Below, one piece after another: positions 26,754 through 34,833 of a stretch of DNA of 64,000 nucleotides. The position numbers and the translations under genes are program-made. The notes under the pieces were generated by a model. It did no database searches. It was not told where the DNA came from and was given only the letters and a program-made list of their open reading frames with translations. Origin of the DNA: Fusobacterium_C necrophorum_A. Its GTDB lineage: Bacteria > Fusobacteriota > Fusobacteriia > Fusobacteriales > Fusobacteriaceae. The stretch is from assembly GCF_004134945.1 (NCBI RefSeq), contig NZ_SBAP01000011.1, positions 19,120-83,119 on the forward strand. Reading direction: 5' to 3'. Within the stretch, counting starts at the first letter, position 1. The number at the start of each line of letters is the position of its first letter.

Positions 26754-29423
26754 CTATTTTTTAACTCTTCCGCAACAATTTTTATATTTTTTTCCGCTTC
26801 CGCAAGGACATTCGTCTTCCGGAGTCATTTCTTTTTGATGTTTGGGAATGAATCGAATTTTCTCTGCTTTTTTAGGAGCAATTTCTTCTGGCTTTTCCGA
26901 TTCTTCAGTCTTAATGACAATTTTAAATAGGAAAGAAGTAATTTCTTCCTGAATAGTTTCCAACATTTTTTCATAAATTTCGCTCGAAATCAGTTTATAT
27001 TCCGTAACAGGATTTTTTTGACCATAGGCTCTTAGATAAATTCCTTCTCGTAATCCGTCCAAAGCCTTCAAATGTTCTCTCCAACGAGAGTCTACGACTT
27101 CGAACAAAACGTATTTTTCAATTTTTCTCATGACCTCAGAGCTGATACGATTTTCTTTTTCTTCATAGGCAGCAGCTAAGCGGTCATACAAAAGAGCCGC
27201 ATAGTCTTCCACATTCATTGCCATATATTCTTTTTCATCCTCTATGATATAGTCAAATCGTTCCGCAAGATATTTGGCTAGACCTTGAATATCCCAATCT
27301 TCTTTGACTTCTCCTTGCAGGAAATGAAAAGTTTTTGTGTAGATAACATCATGTAGCATGGATAGAATATTTTCTTTCAAATCCTCTTTTACCAAAGCTT
27401 CATTTCTACTTGCATAGATGGCAGTTCTTTGTTTATTCATAACATCGTCAAATTCCAACAGATTTTTACGAATTCCGAAGTTTCTTGATTCGATTTTCGT
27501 TTGTGCATTTTCAATCGCTTTGTTAATCATGTTATGTGTGATAGGTTCTCCATGAGGAAGCCCCAACTTTTCCATCACCGCTTTCACACGGTCAGAACCG
27601 AATAGACGCATCAAATCATCTTCCAAGGATAAGAAGAACTGCGATTCTCCGGGATCTCCTTGTCTTCCGGAACGTCCTCGCAATTGATTGTCAATCCGTC
27701 TTGATTCATGTCTTTCGGTTCCTAAGATATAAAGTCCTCCTAAAGACAAGACTTCTTTTCTTTCTTCTTCGCATTGTTTGACATATTTTGCAAAAACTTC
27801 AAGATAATTTTCCGCTTCCCGGCTTCCTAACTCGTGAATTGCTAAAAATTCAGGGTTTCCTCCCAACATAATGTCAGTTCCTCTTCCTGCCATATTTGTA
27901 GCTATGGTCACTGAATTTTTTCTTCCTGCTTGAGCAACAATTTCCGCTTCTTGAGCATGGTATTTTGCATTTAATACATTGTGAGGAATTCCTTTTTTAC
28001 TGATTAAATCGGATAATTCTTCAGAGCTTTGAATAGAAACCGTTCCCACCAATACCGGCTGTCCTTTTTGATATAATTCTTCAATTTTGGCAATGATGGC
28101 TTCCAATTTTTCTTCTTTTGTTTTATATACCAAATCGCTGTGATCTTTTCGAATCACCGGTTCATTGGTAGGAATGACTACAACTTCCAATCCATAGGTA
28201 TGAACAAATTCGGTAGCTTCCGTTTCGGCGGTTCCTGTCATTCCTGATAATTTTTGATACATTCTGAAATAGTTTTGTAGAGTGATGGTTGCCAAAGTTT
28301 GATTTTCTCCGGCGATTCTAACATCTTCCTTTGCTTCAATGGCTTGGTGTAATCCGTCGGAATACCGTCGCCCTTCCATGGCTCTTCCTGTAAATTCATC
28401 AATAATAACAACTTCTCCGCTATCTCGTACCAAGTAATCACGATCTCGTTTGAATAATTCTTTCGCCTTTAAAGCTTGATTGATATAATGTGTAATTTCT
28501 ACATTTTCAGGAGAATATAAGTTATCCAGTTTTAACAATTTCTCAACTTTACTAACTCCTTTTTCTGTCAGTACAATATTTTTTGCCTTTTCATCCACTT
28601 CGTAATCTCCCCATTTTTCATCAGGGATATTCATTTCTTTTTTTTCTTTGATATTTTTAATTTTTTCTGTTTCATAACTACGATTTAATAAAGATACGAC
28701 TTGATAAGCCACTTGATACCATTTAATCGTATCGGAGCTGGCTCCAGAAATAATAAGAGGAGTTCTGGCTTCATCAATCAGAATGGAATCGACTTCGTCG
28801 ACGATGCAGTAATTCAATTCTCGTTGTACTTTTTCTCCCACACTCGCTACCATGTTATCTCGTAGGTAGTCGAAGCCGAATTCAGAGTTGGTTCCATAGG
28901 TAATATCACATTGGTAAGCGGCTCTTCTATCTTTTCCGTACATTCCATTGACAATGACTCCCGATGTCAAGCCAAGAAAACTATAGACTCTTCCCATCAT
29001 TTCCCTATCTCTGGTTGCCAGATAATCATTGACTGTAATGACATGGACTCCTCTTCCGGAAAGAGCATTTAAGTACACGGGAGCCGTTGCAACAAGTGTC
29101 TTTCCCTCCCCGGTTTTCATTTCGGTAATTTTACCCTCATGAAGAACAATTCCACCAATCAATTGGACATCGTAATGTCTTAAACCTAAAACTCTTGTGG
29201 AAGCTTCTCGAACTGTTGCGAAAGCTTCTACTAAAATGTCATCTAAGGTTTCTCCTTTTTGTAAACGTTCTTTAAAAATTTCTGTTTTTTTTCTTAATTC
29301 TTCATCACTTAATGAAGAATATTCATCACTTAAAGCGTTGATTTTTGCTACAGTTTTTTGAATTCTTTTTATTTCTCTTTCATTTTTTGTCCCAAAAATG
29401 GCTTTTAAAAGATTTGCTATCAT
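26754..29423 (-). CDS. secA: Preprotein translocase ATPase SecA
   Basis: An 889-residue SecA of ordinary length. It has the N-terminal nucleotide-binding domain with MKTGEGKTLVA, a DEVDSILIDEARTPL DEAD-type box, NMAGRGTDIMLGG in the second ATPase domain, GRSGRQGDPGESQFFLSLEDDLM, and a C-terminal zinc-binding CPCGSGKKYKNCC. It powers export of proteins, such as the lipoprotein and the GH114-like protein here, through SecYEG. The upstream gap to ligA is 57 bases and AT-rich. Confidence 0.98.
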   Translation of the reverse strand: MIANLLKAIFGTKNEREIKRIQKTVAKINALSDEYSSLSDEELRKKTEIFKERLQKGETLDDILVEAFATVREASTRVLGLRHYDVQLIGGIVLHEGKITEMKTGEGKTLVATAPVYLNALSGRGVHVITVNDYLATRDREMMGRVYSFLGLTSGVIVNGMYGKDRRAAYQCDITYGTNSEFGFDYLRDNMVASVGEKVQRELNYCIVDEVDSILIDEARTPLIISGASSDTIKWYQVAYQVVSLLNRSYETEKIKNIKEKKEMNIPDEKWGDYEVDEKAKNIVLTEKGVSKVEKLLKLDNLYSPENVEITHYINQALKAKELFKRDRDYLVRDSGEVVIIDEFTGRAMEGRRYSDGLHQAIEAKEDVRIAGENQTLATITLQNYFRMYQKLSGMTGTAETEATEFVHTYGLEVVVIPTNEPVIRKDHSDLVYKTKEEKLEAIIAKIEELYQKGQPVLVGTVSIQSSEELSDLISKKGIPHNVLNAKYHAQEAEIVAQAGRKNSVTIATNMAGRGTDIMLGGNPEFLAIHELGSREAENYLEVFAKYVKQCEEERKEVLSLGGLYILGTERHESRRIDNQLRGRSGRQGDPGESQFFLSLEDDLMRLFGSDRVKAVMEKLGLPHGEPITHNMINKAIENAQTKIESRNFGIRKNLLEFDDVMNKQRTAIYASRNEALVKEDLKENILSMLHDVIYTKTFHFLQGEVKEDWDIQGLAKYLAERFDYIIEDEKEYMAMNVEDYAALLYDRLAAAYEEKENRISSEVMRKIEKYVLFEVVDSRWREHLKALDGLREGIYLRAYGQKNPVTEYKLISSEIYEKMLETIQEEITSFLFKIVIKTEESEKPEEIAPKKAEKIRFIPKHQKEMTPEDECPCGSGKKYKNCCGRVKK

Positions 29424-29480
29424 ATTTTTTTACTTCCTTTTATTTTTATATTTATCCATACTTATGCTATCACATAATCC

Positions 29481-31502
29481 TTATTTCGTCAACTTTTCCT
29501 TAAAGGATAAGAACTCTTCCTCCTTTAAGATTGTCACCGTACCCAGTGCCTTTGCCTTTTCCAATTTGCTTCCCGCCTTCTCTCCCACAATAAGATAGTC
29601 AAGTTTTTTACTGACGGAGCTTAGATTACTTCCCCCCAGTTTTTCAATTTCTTCCTGTAATTCCGCTCTCGTGTAATGAGAAAGAGTTCCTGTCACCAGA
29701 AAAGTTTTTCCTTGTAGAAATTTTGCTGCTGTTGTATCTTTGTCTGTTTCTTCAAAACGAAGACCGACCTTTCTCAGTTTTTCAATTAATTTCTTCTTCC
29801 TTTCGTTTTGAAAGAACTCTACAATGGAGCGAGCCATTTTATCGCCGATTCCCTCTATTTCTTTTAAGTCTTCTTCCGTCATGGATTGAAGCTGATTGAT
29901 ATTTTTACTTTCTTTTGCCAACAGTTTTGCAGCAACTTTTCCGACAAAAGGAATCCCTAAAGCATAGAGAACTTTTTCATAGCTGGCGTTTTTACTCTCT
30001 TCAATGGAGGTCAAAAGATTTTCAATACTCTTTTTTCCCATTTTCTCCAACTGTTCCAATTCTTCTTTTTTCTCTTTTAAATAGTAAATATCCCCCACAT
30101 CTTCTAAATAGTGCAACTCCAAAAATTTCTCTAAAATTTTTCCTCCCAAACCGGAAATATTCATTCCGTCTCTGGAAACAAAATATTCCATTTCTCCTTG
30201 AATTTTTCCGGGACAGTGTTTATTTCCACATTTTAAATCTACAAGTCCTTCCTCTTTTTCCAAGAGAGAATGACAAATCGGACAATGTTCAGGAGCCTTA
30301 ATTTCTTTTTCTTCTCCGGTTCTATCTTGCTTCACCGCTTTGATAACCTGTGGAATAATTTCAGCCGCTTTTTCTATAAAAACAGTATCTCCGATTCGAA
30401 TATCTTTTCTCAGAATTTCATCATAATTATGAAGGCTGGCTCTTTTGACACGACTTCCGGACAATTCTACTTCTTCCAGTTCCGCTACAGGGGTAATTTT
30501 TCCTGTTCTGCCCACCTGCCAAGTAATATCCAATAATTTTGTCGTTACCTGTTTGGCAGGAAATTTATAGGCAACCGCCCAACGAGGACTTTTTCCCGTA
30601 CTTCCCAATTTTTCCCAAAAGGCAATATGATTGATTTTTAAAACCAAGCCGTCGGTTTCATAAGGTAAATTTTCCCGTTCCACACTCCAATGGGAAATTC
30701 TTGCTTCCAATTCCTGAAGATTTTGAAAAACTTCACAAATTTTTGTGGTAGGAAGGGAGAGTTTTTCTAAGAATGAAATACTTTCTTTTTGTGAATGAAT
30801 TCCATATTGTTCCGCATTTACAATAAAGTAAAAATAAGCTGCCAGATGTCGTTCCTTGACAACTTGAGGATCCAATTGTCGAAGAGTTCCGCTGGCTGCA
30901 TTTCGTGGATTTGCAAATACTTCTTCTCCTCTTGCTATACGTGTTTGATTTAGTGTCTCAAATTCTGCAAAAGGAAGAACAATCTCTCCTCGAATTTCAA
31001 TATCCAGTTTTTCAGAAAGCTCTTGAGGAATACTTTCAATTTGTAAAACATTTTCCGTGACATCTTCTCCTATCACTCCATCTCCTCTTGTTACGGCTCT
31101 TTGTAATTTTCCCTGTTCATAGATGACACTGATCGAAAGTCCGTCCAGTTTGATTTCCATTTCCATTTCCAAATTTTCCGTGATATTCAGATTTTTTTTG
31201 GCTCGAAGAACAAAATCTTCCACTTCCCCCATTTGATAGGTATTGGATAAACTTAACATGGGAGTCTTATGAGCCGTTTTTTTAAATTTTGTATTTTTCA
31301 AACTGGAACCTACTTTTTGAGTGATGGAAGTCTTGTCTGTTATCTGTAATTCTGCTTCTAAGGTTTCCAATTCTTTTAATAACATATCGTATTCATAATC
31401 TGAAATTAAACTTTCATTTTGACTATAATAGGCATCACTGTAGCTTCGCAGTTTTTTTTGGAGTTCCTCTCTCCTCTTTTCTTTTTTTTCTCTTGAAATC
31501 AT
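29481..31502 (-). CDS. ligA: NAD-dependent DNA ligase
   Basis: A 673-residue LigA with all domains: Ia/adenylation with the nucleotide-accepting lysine in KLDG (Lys118), an OB fold, a four-Cys zinc finger (CPICHSLL...LKCGNKHCPG), the helix-hairpin-helix region around VGKVAAKLL, and a C-terminal BRCT domain (about 600-673, FLVTGTLS). It seals nicks in replication and repair. Its ATG overlaps the mnmA stop by four bases (ATGA), an unusual but clear coupling. Confidence 0.97.
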   Translation of the reverse strand: MISREKKEKRREELQKKLRSYSDAYYSQNESLISDYEYDMLLKELETLEAELQITDKTSITQKVGSSLKNTKFKKTAHKTPMLSLSNTYQMGEVEDFVLRAKKNLNITENLEMEMEIKLDGLSISVIYEQGKLQRAVTRGDGVIGEDVTENVLQIESIPQELSEKLDIEIRGEIVLPFAEFETLNQTRIARGEEVFANPRNAASGTLRQLDPQVVKERHLAAYFYFIVNAEQYGIHSQKESISFLEKLSLPTTKICEVFQNLQELEARISHWSVERENLPYETDGLVLKINHIAFWEKLGSTGKSPRWAVAYKFPAKQVTTKLLDITWQVGRTGKITPVAELEEVELSGSRVKRASLHNYDEILRKDIRIGDTVFIEKAAEIIPQVIKAVKQDRTGEEKEIKAPEHCPICHSLLEKEEGLVDLKCGNKHCPGKIQGEMEYFVSRDGMNISGLGGKILEKFLELHYLEDVGDIYYLKEKKEELEQLEKMGKKSIENLLTSIEESKNASYEKVLYALGIPFVGKVAAKLLAKESKNINQLQSMTEEDLKEIEGIGDKMARSIVEFFQNERKKKLIEKLRKVGLRFEETDKDTTAAKFLQGKTFLVTGTLSHYTRAELQEEIEKLGGSNLSSVSKKLDYLIVGEKAGSKLEKAKALGTVTILKEEEFLSFKEKLTK

Positions 31503-32536
31503 CGAATGATTCCTCCTCCTACCACATAATTTTTATAAAATAGAACCAAATGTTGTCCGGGAGTATTGTGAGCATTCTTTTCAAAATAATGAAAAATGAA
31601 TTCTCCCTGTTCTTCTTTCAGTTTTCCGAAAAAACCCGTACTCGAAAATCTCGGTCTGGCCAAGAGTGTCATGTCTTTTAATTTCTCAAAAGGGAGATGT
31701 AAGACAATATCTTCCAGCTGAACTGTGTCTTTCATTAAAGATTCAAAGTTGCCCAGAGTAATTTCATTTTTTCCGGGATCAATTTTGGTAATAAAACAAA
31801 TTTCTTTTGTCTTAATCCCCAATCCTCTTCTCTGTCCTAAGGTATAGAGAGGGTAGCCCAAATGTTGTCCCAGAATGTTTCCCTTCTCATCTATAAAATT
31901 TCCTGCTTGTATTTTTTCGGCTAAATGTTTTTTTAGAAAACTTTGATATCCTTCCGGAGCAAAACAAATTCCTTGACTGTCTTTTTTTTCAGAAACAAAT
32001 AAACCGATATTTCTAGCCAGTTCCCTCACTTCCGCCTTTTCGAGAGAAGCTAGAGGAAATAGGATGCTGTTTAATTTTTTCGGACTAAGTCGATATAGCA
32101 TATAGCATTGATCTTTATGGATGTGGTGCTTCATTTCCAATAGGGTGGTATTACAAATATTCTTTCGGGAGACACTTGCATAATGTCCTGTAGCAACATA
32201 GTTTGCTTTCTGCTTTTCCGCTTCTTGAAAGAGTAAATGAAACTTTACGCTATCATCGCAGAGAGGGCAAGGAGAAGGTGTTTTTCCTTTTTTCGTTTCT
32301 GTCAAATAATAGGAGATAATTTTCTCTTGAAATTCTTTTTCTAAAGAATATGAATAGAGAGTTAGGGAGAATTTGTCTGCAATTTTTTGACAGTCTTGCA
32401 GCTCTTTTTCTGTAGCTGCTGTGTTATGGACGGAAAAATGAACTGCGATGACTTCATATCCTTCTTTTTGTAAAAGATAAGCGGCGACGGCGGAATCAAC
32501 TCCGCCGCTCATCCCTAAAATTACTTTTTTTTTCAT
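31499..32536 (-). CDS. mnmA: tRNA 2-thiouridine(34) synthase MnmA-like protein, divergent
   Basis: A 345-residue PP-loop enzyme that adds sulfur to the wobble uridine of Lys, Glu and Gln tRNAs. GMSGGVDS (8-15) binds ATP. The first catalytic Cys is in TPSPCPLCDDSVKF (Cys90), and the second is in DSQGICF (about residue 190). Most MnmA proteins have a CxxCNxxIKF pattern, so DD in place of NR is atypical; the rest, including GQRRGLGI, is normal. Third gene of the EIIA-CBS/permease/mnmA/ligA unit. It could be the second of two paralogues. Confidence 0.85.
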   Translation of the reverse strand: MKKKVILGMSGGVDSAVAAYLLQKEGYEVIAVHFSVHNTAATEKELQDCQKIADKFSLTLYSYSLEKEFQEKIISYYLTETKKGKTPSPCPLCDDSVKFHLLFQEAEKQKANYVATGHYASVSRKNICNTTLLEMKHHIHKDQCYMLYRLSPKKLNSILFPLASLEKAEVRELARNIGLFVSEKKDSQGICFAPEGYQSFLKKHLAEKIQAGNFIDEKGNILGQHLGYPLYTLGQRRGLGIKTKEICFITKIDPGKNEITLGNFESLMKDTVQLEDIVLHLPFEKLKDMTLLARPRFSSTGFFGKLKEEQGEFIFHYFEKNAHNTPGQHLVLFYKNYVVGGGIIR

Positions 32537-32545
32537 AGTTTTCCT

Positions 32546-33820
32546 TTAATATCGAAAATATAGATATAAACTGGCAATAATTAAATTTTCAATGGCAATC
32601 AAAGAACCGAACTTCATAAATTTCATAAAGTCAATCTTACATCCGGCTTTGGCCGCTGCTCCCACCGCCACAACGTTGGTAGCGGAGCCAAGCAAAGTGA
32701 TATTTCCTCCTAAACAGGAACCGAAAGACAAAGCCCACCAAAAAATAGTAGTATCTCCGAGTGTCTGAAAACTTGGAATCATAACTTGGATAATCTTAGA
32801 CATCGTAGCTGCATTTGCCACGTTTCCAATGATAGAAGTAAAAATAGCGGAAAGCCAGGTAATAGAAAAAATAGCTAGGTGAAAATTTCCTTCTGTGGCT
32901 GTGATGAGATGTTCCCCAATCATTTTCATAATTTCCAACTCTTCTATTCCTTTTATCATCATAAATAATCCCATGAAAAAGAAAAGGGTTTCCCATTCCA
33001 GATTTTCTAAAATTTCTTTTGGCTTTCTTTTTGCCAAGACTACCAAATAGAAAGCTCCGGACGAAGAAATGACAGCCAAGCCTTTATTGATAAAATTATT
33101 TAAAATAAATCCCAAGATGACAAGAGAAAAAATGACACCGGCTAATTTTAAAAGACTCGGTTCTTTTAAAGTTCTGGAGGAATCCAATTCCATAATACGA
33201 GCTTTTAATTCATTGCTGACTTTCATCTTTCTTCCATAGAAAAGATAAGTCGTCGTTAGCAAGGAAAGCATGGACAAAATGGAAACGGGGGCGGTATTCA
33301 TTAAAAATTGATTGAAGTTTAGATGTCCCTCCGCACCGATGATAAGTTGTGTAGGGTCTCCAATTAAAGTTGCCAGACCACCAATATTTGCCGACATGAC
33401 CTCTGTGATTACAAAAGGAAAGGGATCCAATCGTAATTGTTTTGCCAATAAAATGGAAACAGGAGCCATCAATAAAATGGTAGTGACATTATCCAGAAAG
33501 GCGGAACAAGCGGCGGTAATAATTGCCAGAAGAATTATCAAACGGAAAGGCTCTCCATGAACTAATTGAGCCACTTTGATTGCAAACCACTGAAAGACTC
33601 CCGTTTCTGAAATAAGAAGAACGATGATCATCATTCCGATGAGAAGTAGAAGAATTTCCAATCTTTCCGAGATGGCTTCCAAGACCTTTTCTTGACTGAT
33701 AATTCCCAATAAACTCATGGTCAATCCACCCAACATGGTTGCCCAAGGAGTGGGAATTTTTTCAGTAATAATACAATAAAAAACAGCTATGAAAATACAT
33801 AGTGCTAATATTAGGAACAT
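32546..33820 (-). CDS. Ion transporter superfamily permease (ArsB/NhaD/P-protein type)
   Basis: A 424-residue membrane protein with about 11-12 helices. Two family repeats show the re-entrant hairpin motifs: SAFLDNVTTILLMAPV plus ANIGGLATLIGDPTQLIIG in the first half, and IGNVANAATMSKI plus GGNITLLGSATNVVAVG in the second. The ArsB/NhaD/P-protein branch moves Na+, anions or arsenite. The adjacent EIIA-CBS gene 14 bases upstream suggests its activity is tuned by a cytoplasmic sensor; substrate unknown. Confidence 0.85.
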   Translation of the reverse strand: MFLILALCIFIAVFYCIITEKIPTPWATMLGGLTMSLLGIISQEKVLEAISERLEILLLLIGMMIIVLLISETGVFQWFAIKVAQLVHGEPFRLIILLAIITAACSAFLDNVTTILLMAPVSILLAKQLRLDPFPFVITEVMSANIGGLATLIGDPTQLIIGAEGHLNFNQFLMNTAPVSILSMLSLLTTTYLFYGRKMKVSNELKARIMELDSSRTLKEPSLLKLAGVIFSLVILGFILNNFINKGLAVISSSGAFYLVVLAKRKPKEILENLEWETLFFFMGLFMMIKGIEELEIMKMIGEHLITATEGNFHLAIFSITWLSAIFTSIIGNVANAATMSKIIQVMIPSFQTLGDTTIFWWALSFGSCLGGNITLLGSATNVVAVGAAAKAGCKIDFMKFMKFGSLIAIENLIIASLYLYFRY

Positions 33821-33834
33821 TGCTATCCTCCTGA

Positions 33835-34764
33835 CTAAATATGTAAAACTTTTTTGATAATATCTGATCTTGTAATCATACCACAGTATTTTCCGTTGTC
33901 AATGACATACAGACGATGGATTCCCTTATAAACCATAATAAAACAAATTTCCATAATCGGTGTTTTTCTATCAATTTTTATCATTTTTTTATCTTTTCGA
34001 TATAAGTTTTCAATGCTTGTCGTTTGCTCATGAATGAGATATTCTTCAAAGGGCTCTCCGACTGTTAAAAAATTTAAATCCCCCATCAATGAAAGATAAT
34101 CCGGCATTCCATACTCAATCAATTCTCTTTCTGTAATTTCTCCCAAAAAAGTTCCGTCCGTATCAACGACAGGAAGTCCTGTTTTTTGCTCCAAAATAAA
34201 TCTTTTGGCAACATTCTCCAAAGTATCTTCCGGATGAACGGGAATGATATCAGGGCTGAGAACATCTTCCGCTACAATTTTATGACTGATTTCAATCCCT
34301 GTTTCTTCAATGTAATCAATCATTTTGGACGGATTTTTTTCTGTTTTCATTTTATGAAAGATTTCCGGGTTTTTCATGACAATTCTGGAAATCGCACTCA
34401 TGACTTTCAGAATGTTTTTATTTTTTAAAACATCGGAGATAATTAAAAAGACAACTGTGACTTCATCGAATTTATTGCTAGCTCCGATTTCCGCTAAAAC
34501 AGGTTTTTCTAAGATGGCAATAGACACGATAAAGTCTCCAAAATTTTCAATTCTTGCATGAGGAATCGCCACTCCGTCTCCGATGCCGGTAGAAATTTCA
34601 TGCTCTCTTTTTAAAACCATTTTTTGAATCAATGTTTCTTTTTCTTTTATGCTAGAATCTTTTGCTGCAATGCGGTGAATCATTTCCTGAATGACTTCTT
34701 CTTTTGTTTCTTTCCGGATGTCCAGAAAGATAAATTGTGGGTGTAAATAGCTGGCAAATTTCAT
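33835..34764 (-). CDS. PTS EIIA (nitrogen/fructose type) domain fused to two CBS domains
   Basis: A 309-residue soluble fusion. The first 150 residues are a PTS EIIA type-2 domain with the phosphorylatable His in GDGVAIPHARI (His69). From about 165 to the end are two CBS repeats (DIIPVHPEDTLENVAKRF and KMIKIDRKTPIMEIC). EIIA-Ntr-like domains relay phosphorylation state and CBS pairs bind adenyl nucleotides. No EIIB/EIIC follows; instead an ion permease does, so a regulatory role toward that transporter is the likely reading. First gene of the unit with permease, mnmA and ligA. Confidence 0.85.
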   Translation of the reverse strand: MKFASYLHPQFIFLDIRKETKEEVIQEMIHRIAAKDSSIKEKETLIQKMVLKREHEISTGIGDGVAIPHARIENFGDFIVSIAILEKPVLAEIGASNKFDEVTVVFLIISDVLKNKNILKVMSAISRIVMKNPEIFHKMKTEKNPSKMIDYIEETGIEISHKIVAEDVLSPDIIPVHPEDTLENVAKRFILEQKTGLPVVDTDGTFLGEITERELIEYGMPDYLSLMGDLNFLTVGEPFEEYLIHEQTTSIENLYRKDKKMIKIDRKTPIMEICFIMVYKGIHRLYVIDNGKYCGMITRSDIIKKVLHI

Positions 34765-34789
34765 AAATACCTATACCTCCCTTATATAT

Positions 34790-34822
34790 TTAAGAAAAGG
34801 CTGGAGAGATTTTTCCAGCCTT
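34790..34822 (-). terminator. Terminator of the coaE-to-fakA/degV operon
   Basis: On the minus strand AAGGCTGGA and TCCAGCCTT (34814-34822 with 34797-34805) form a 9-base stem with an 8-base loop, followed by TTCTTAAATA. It ends the long minus-strand unit before the EIIA-CBS gene. Confidence 0.8.
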
Positions 34823-34833
34823 CCAAATGAATT

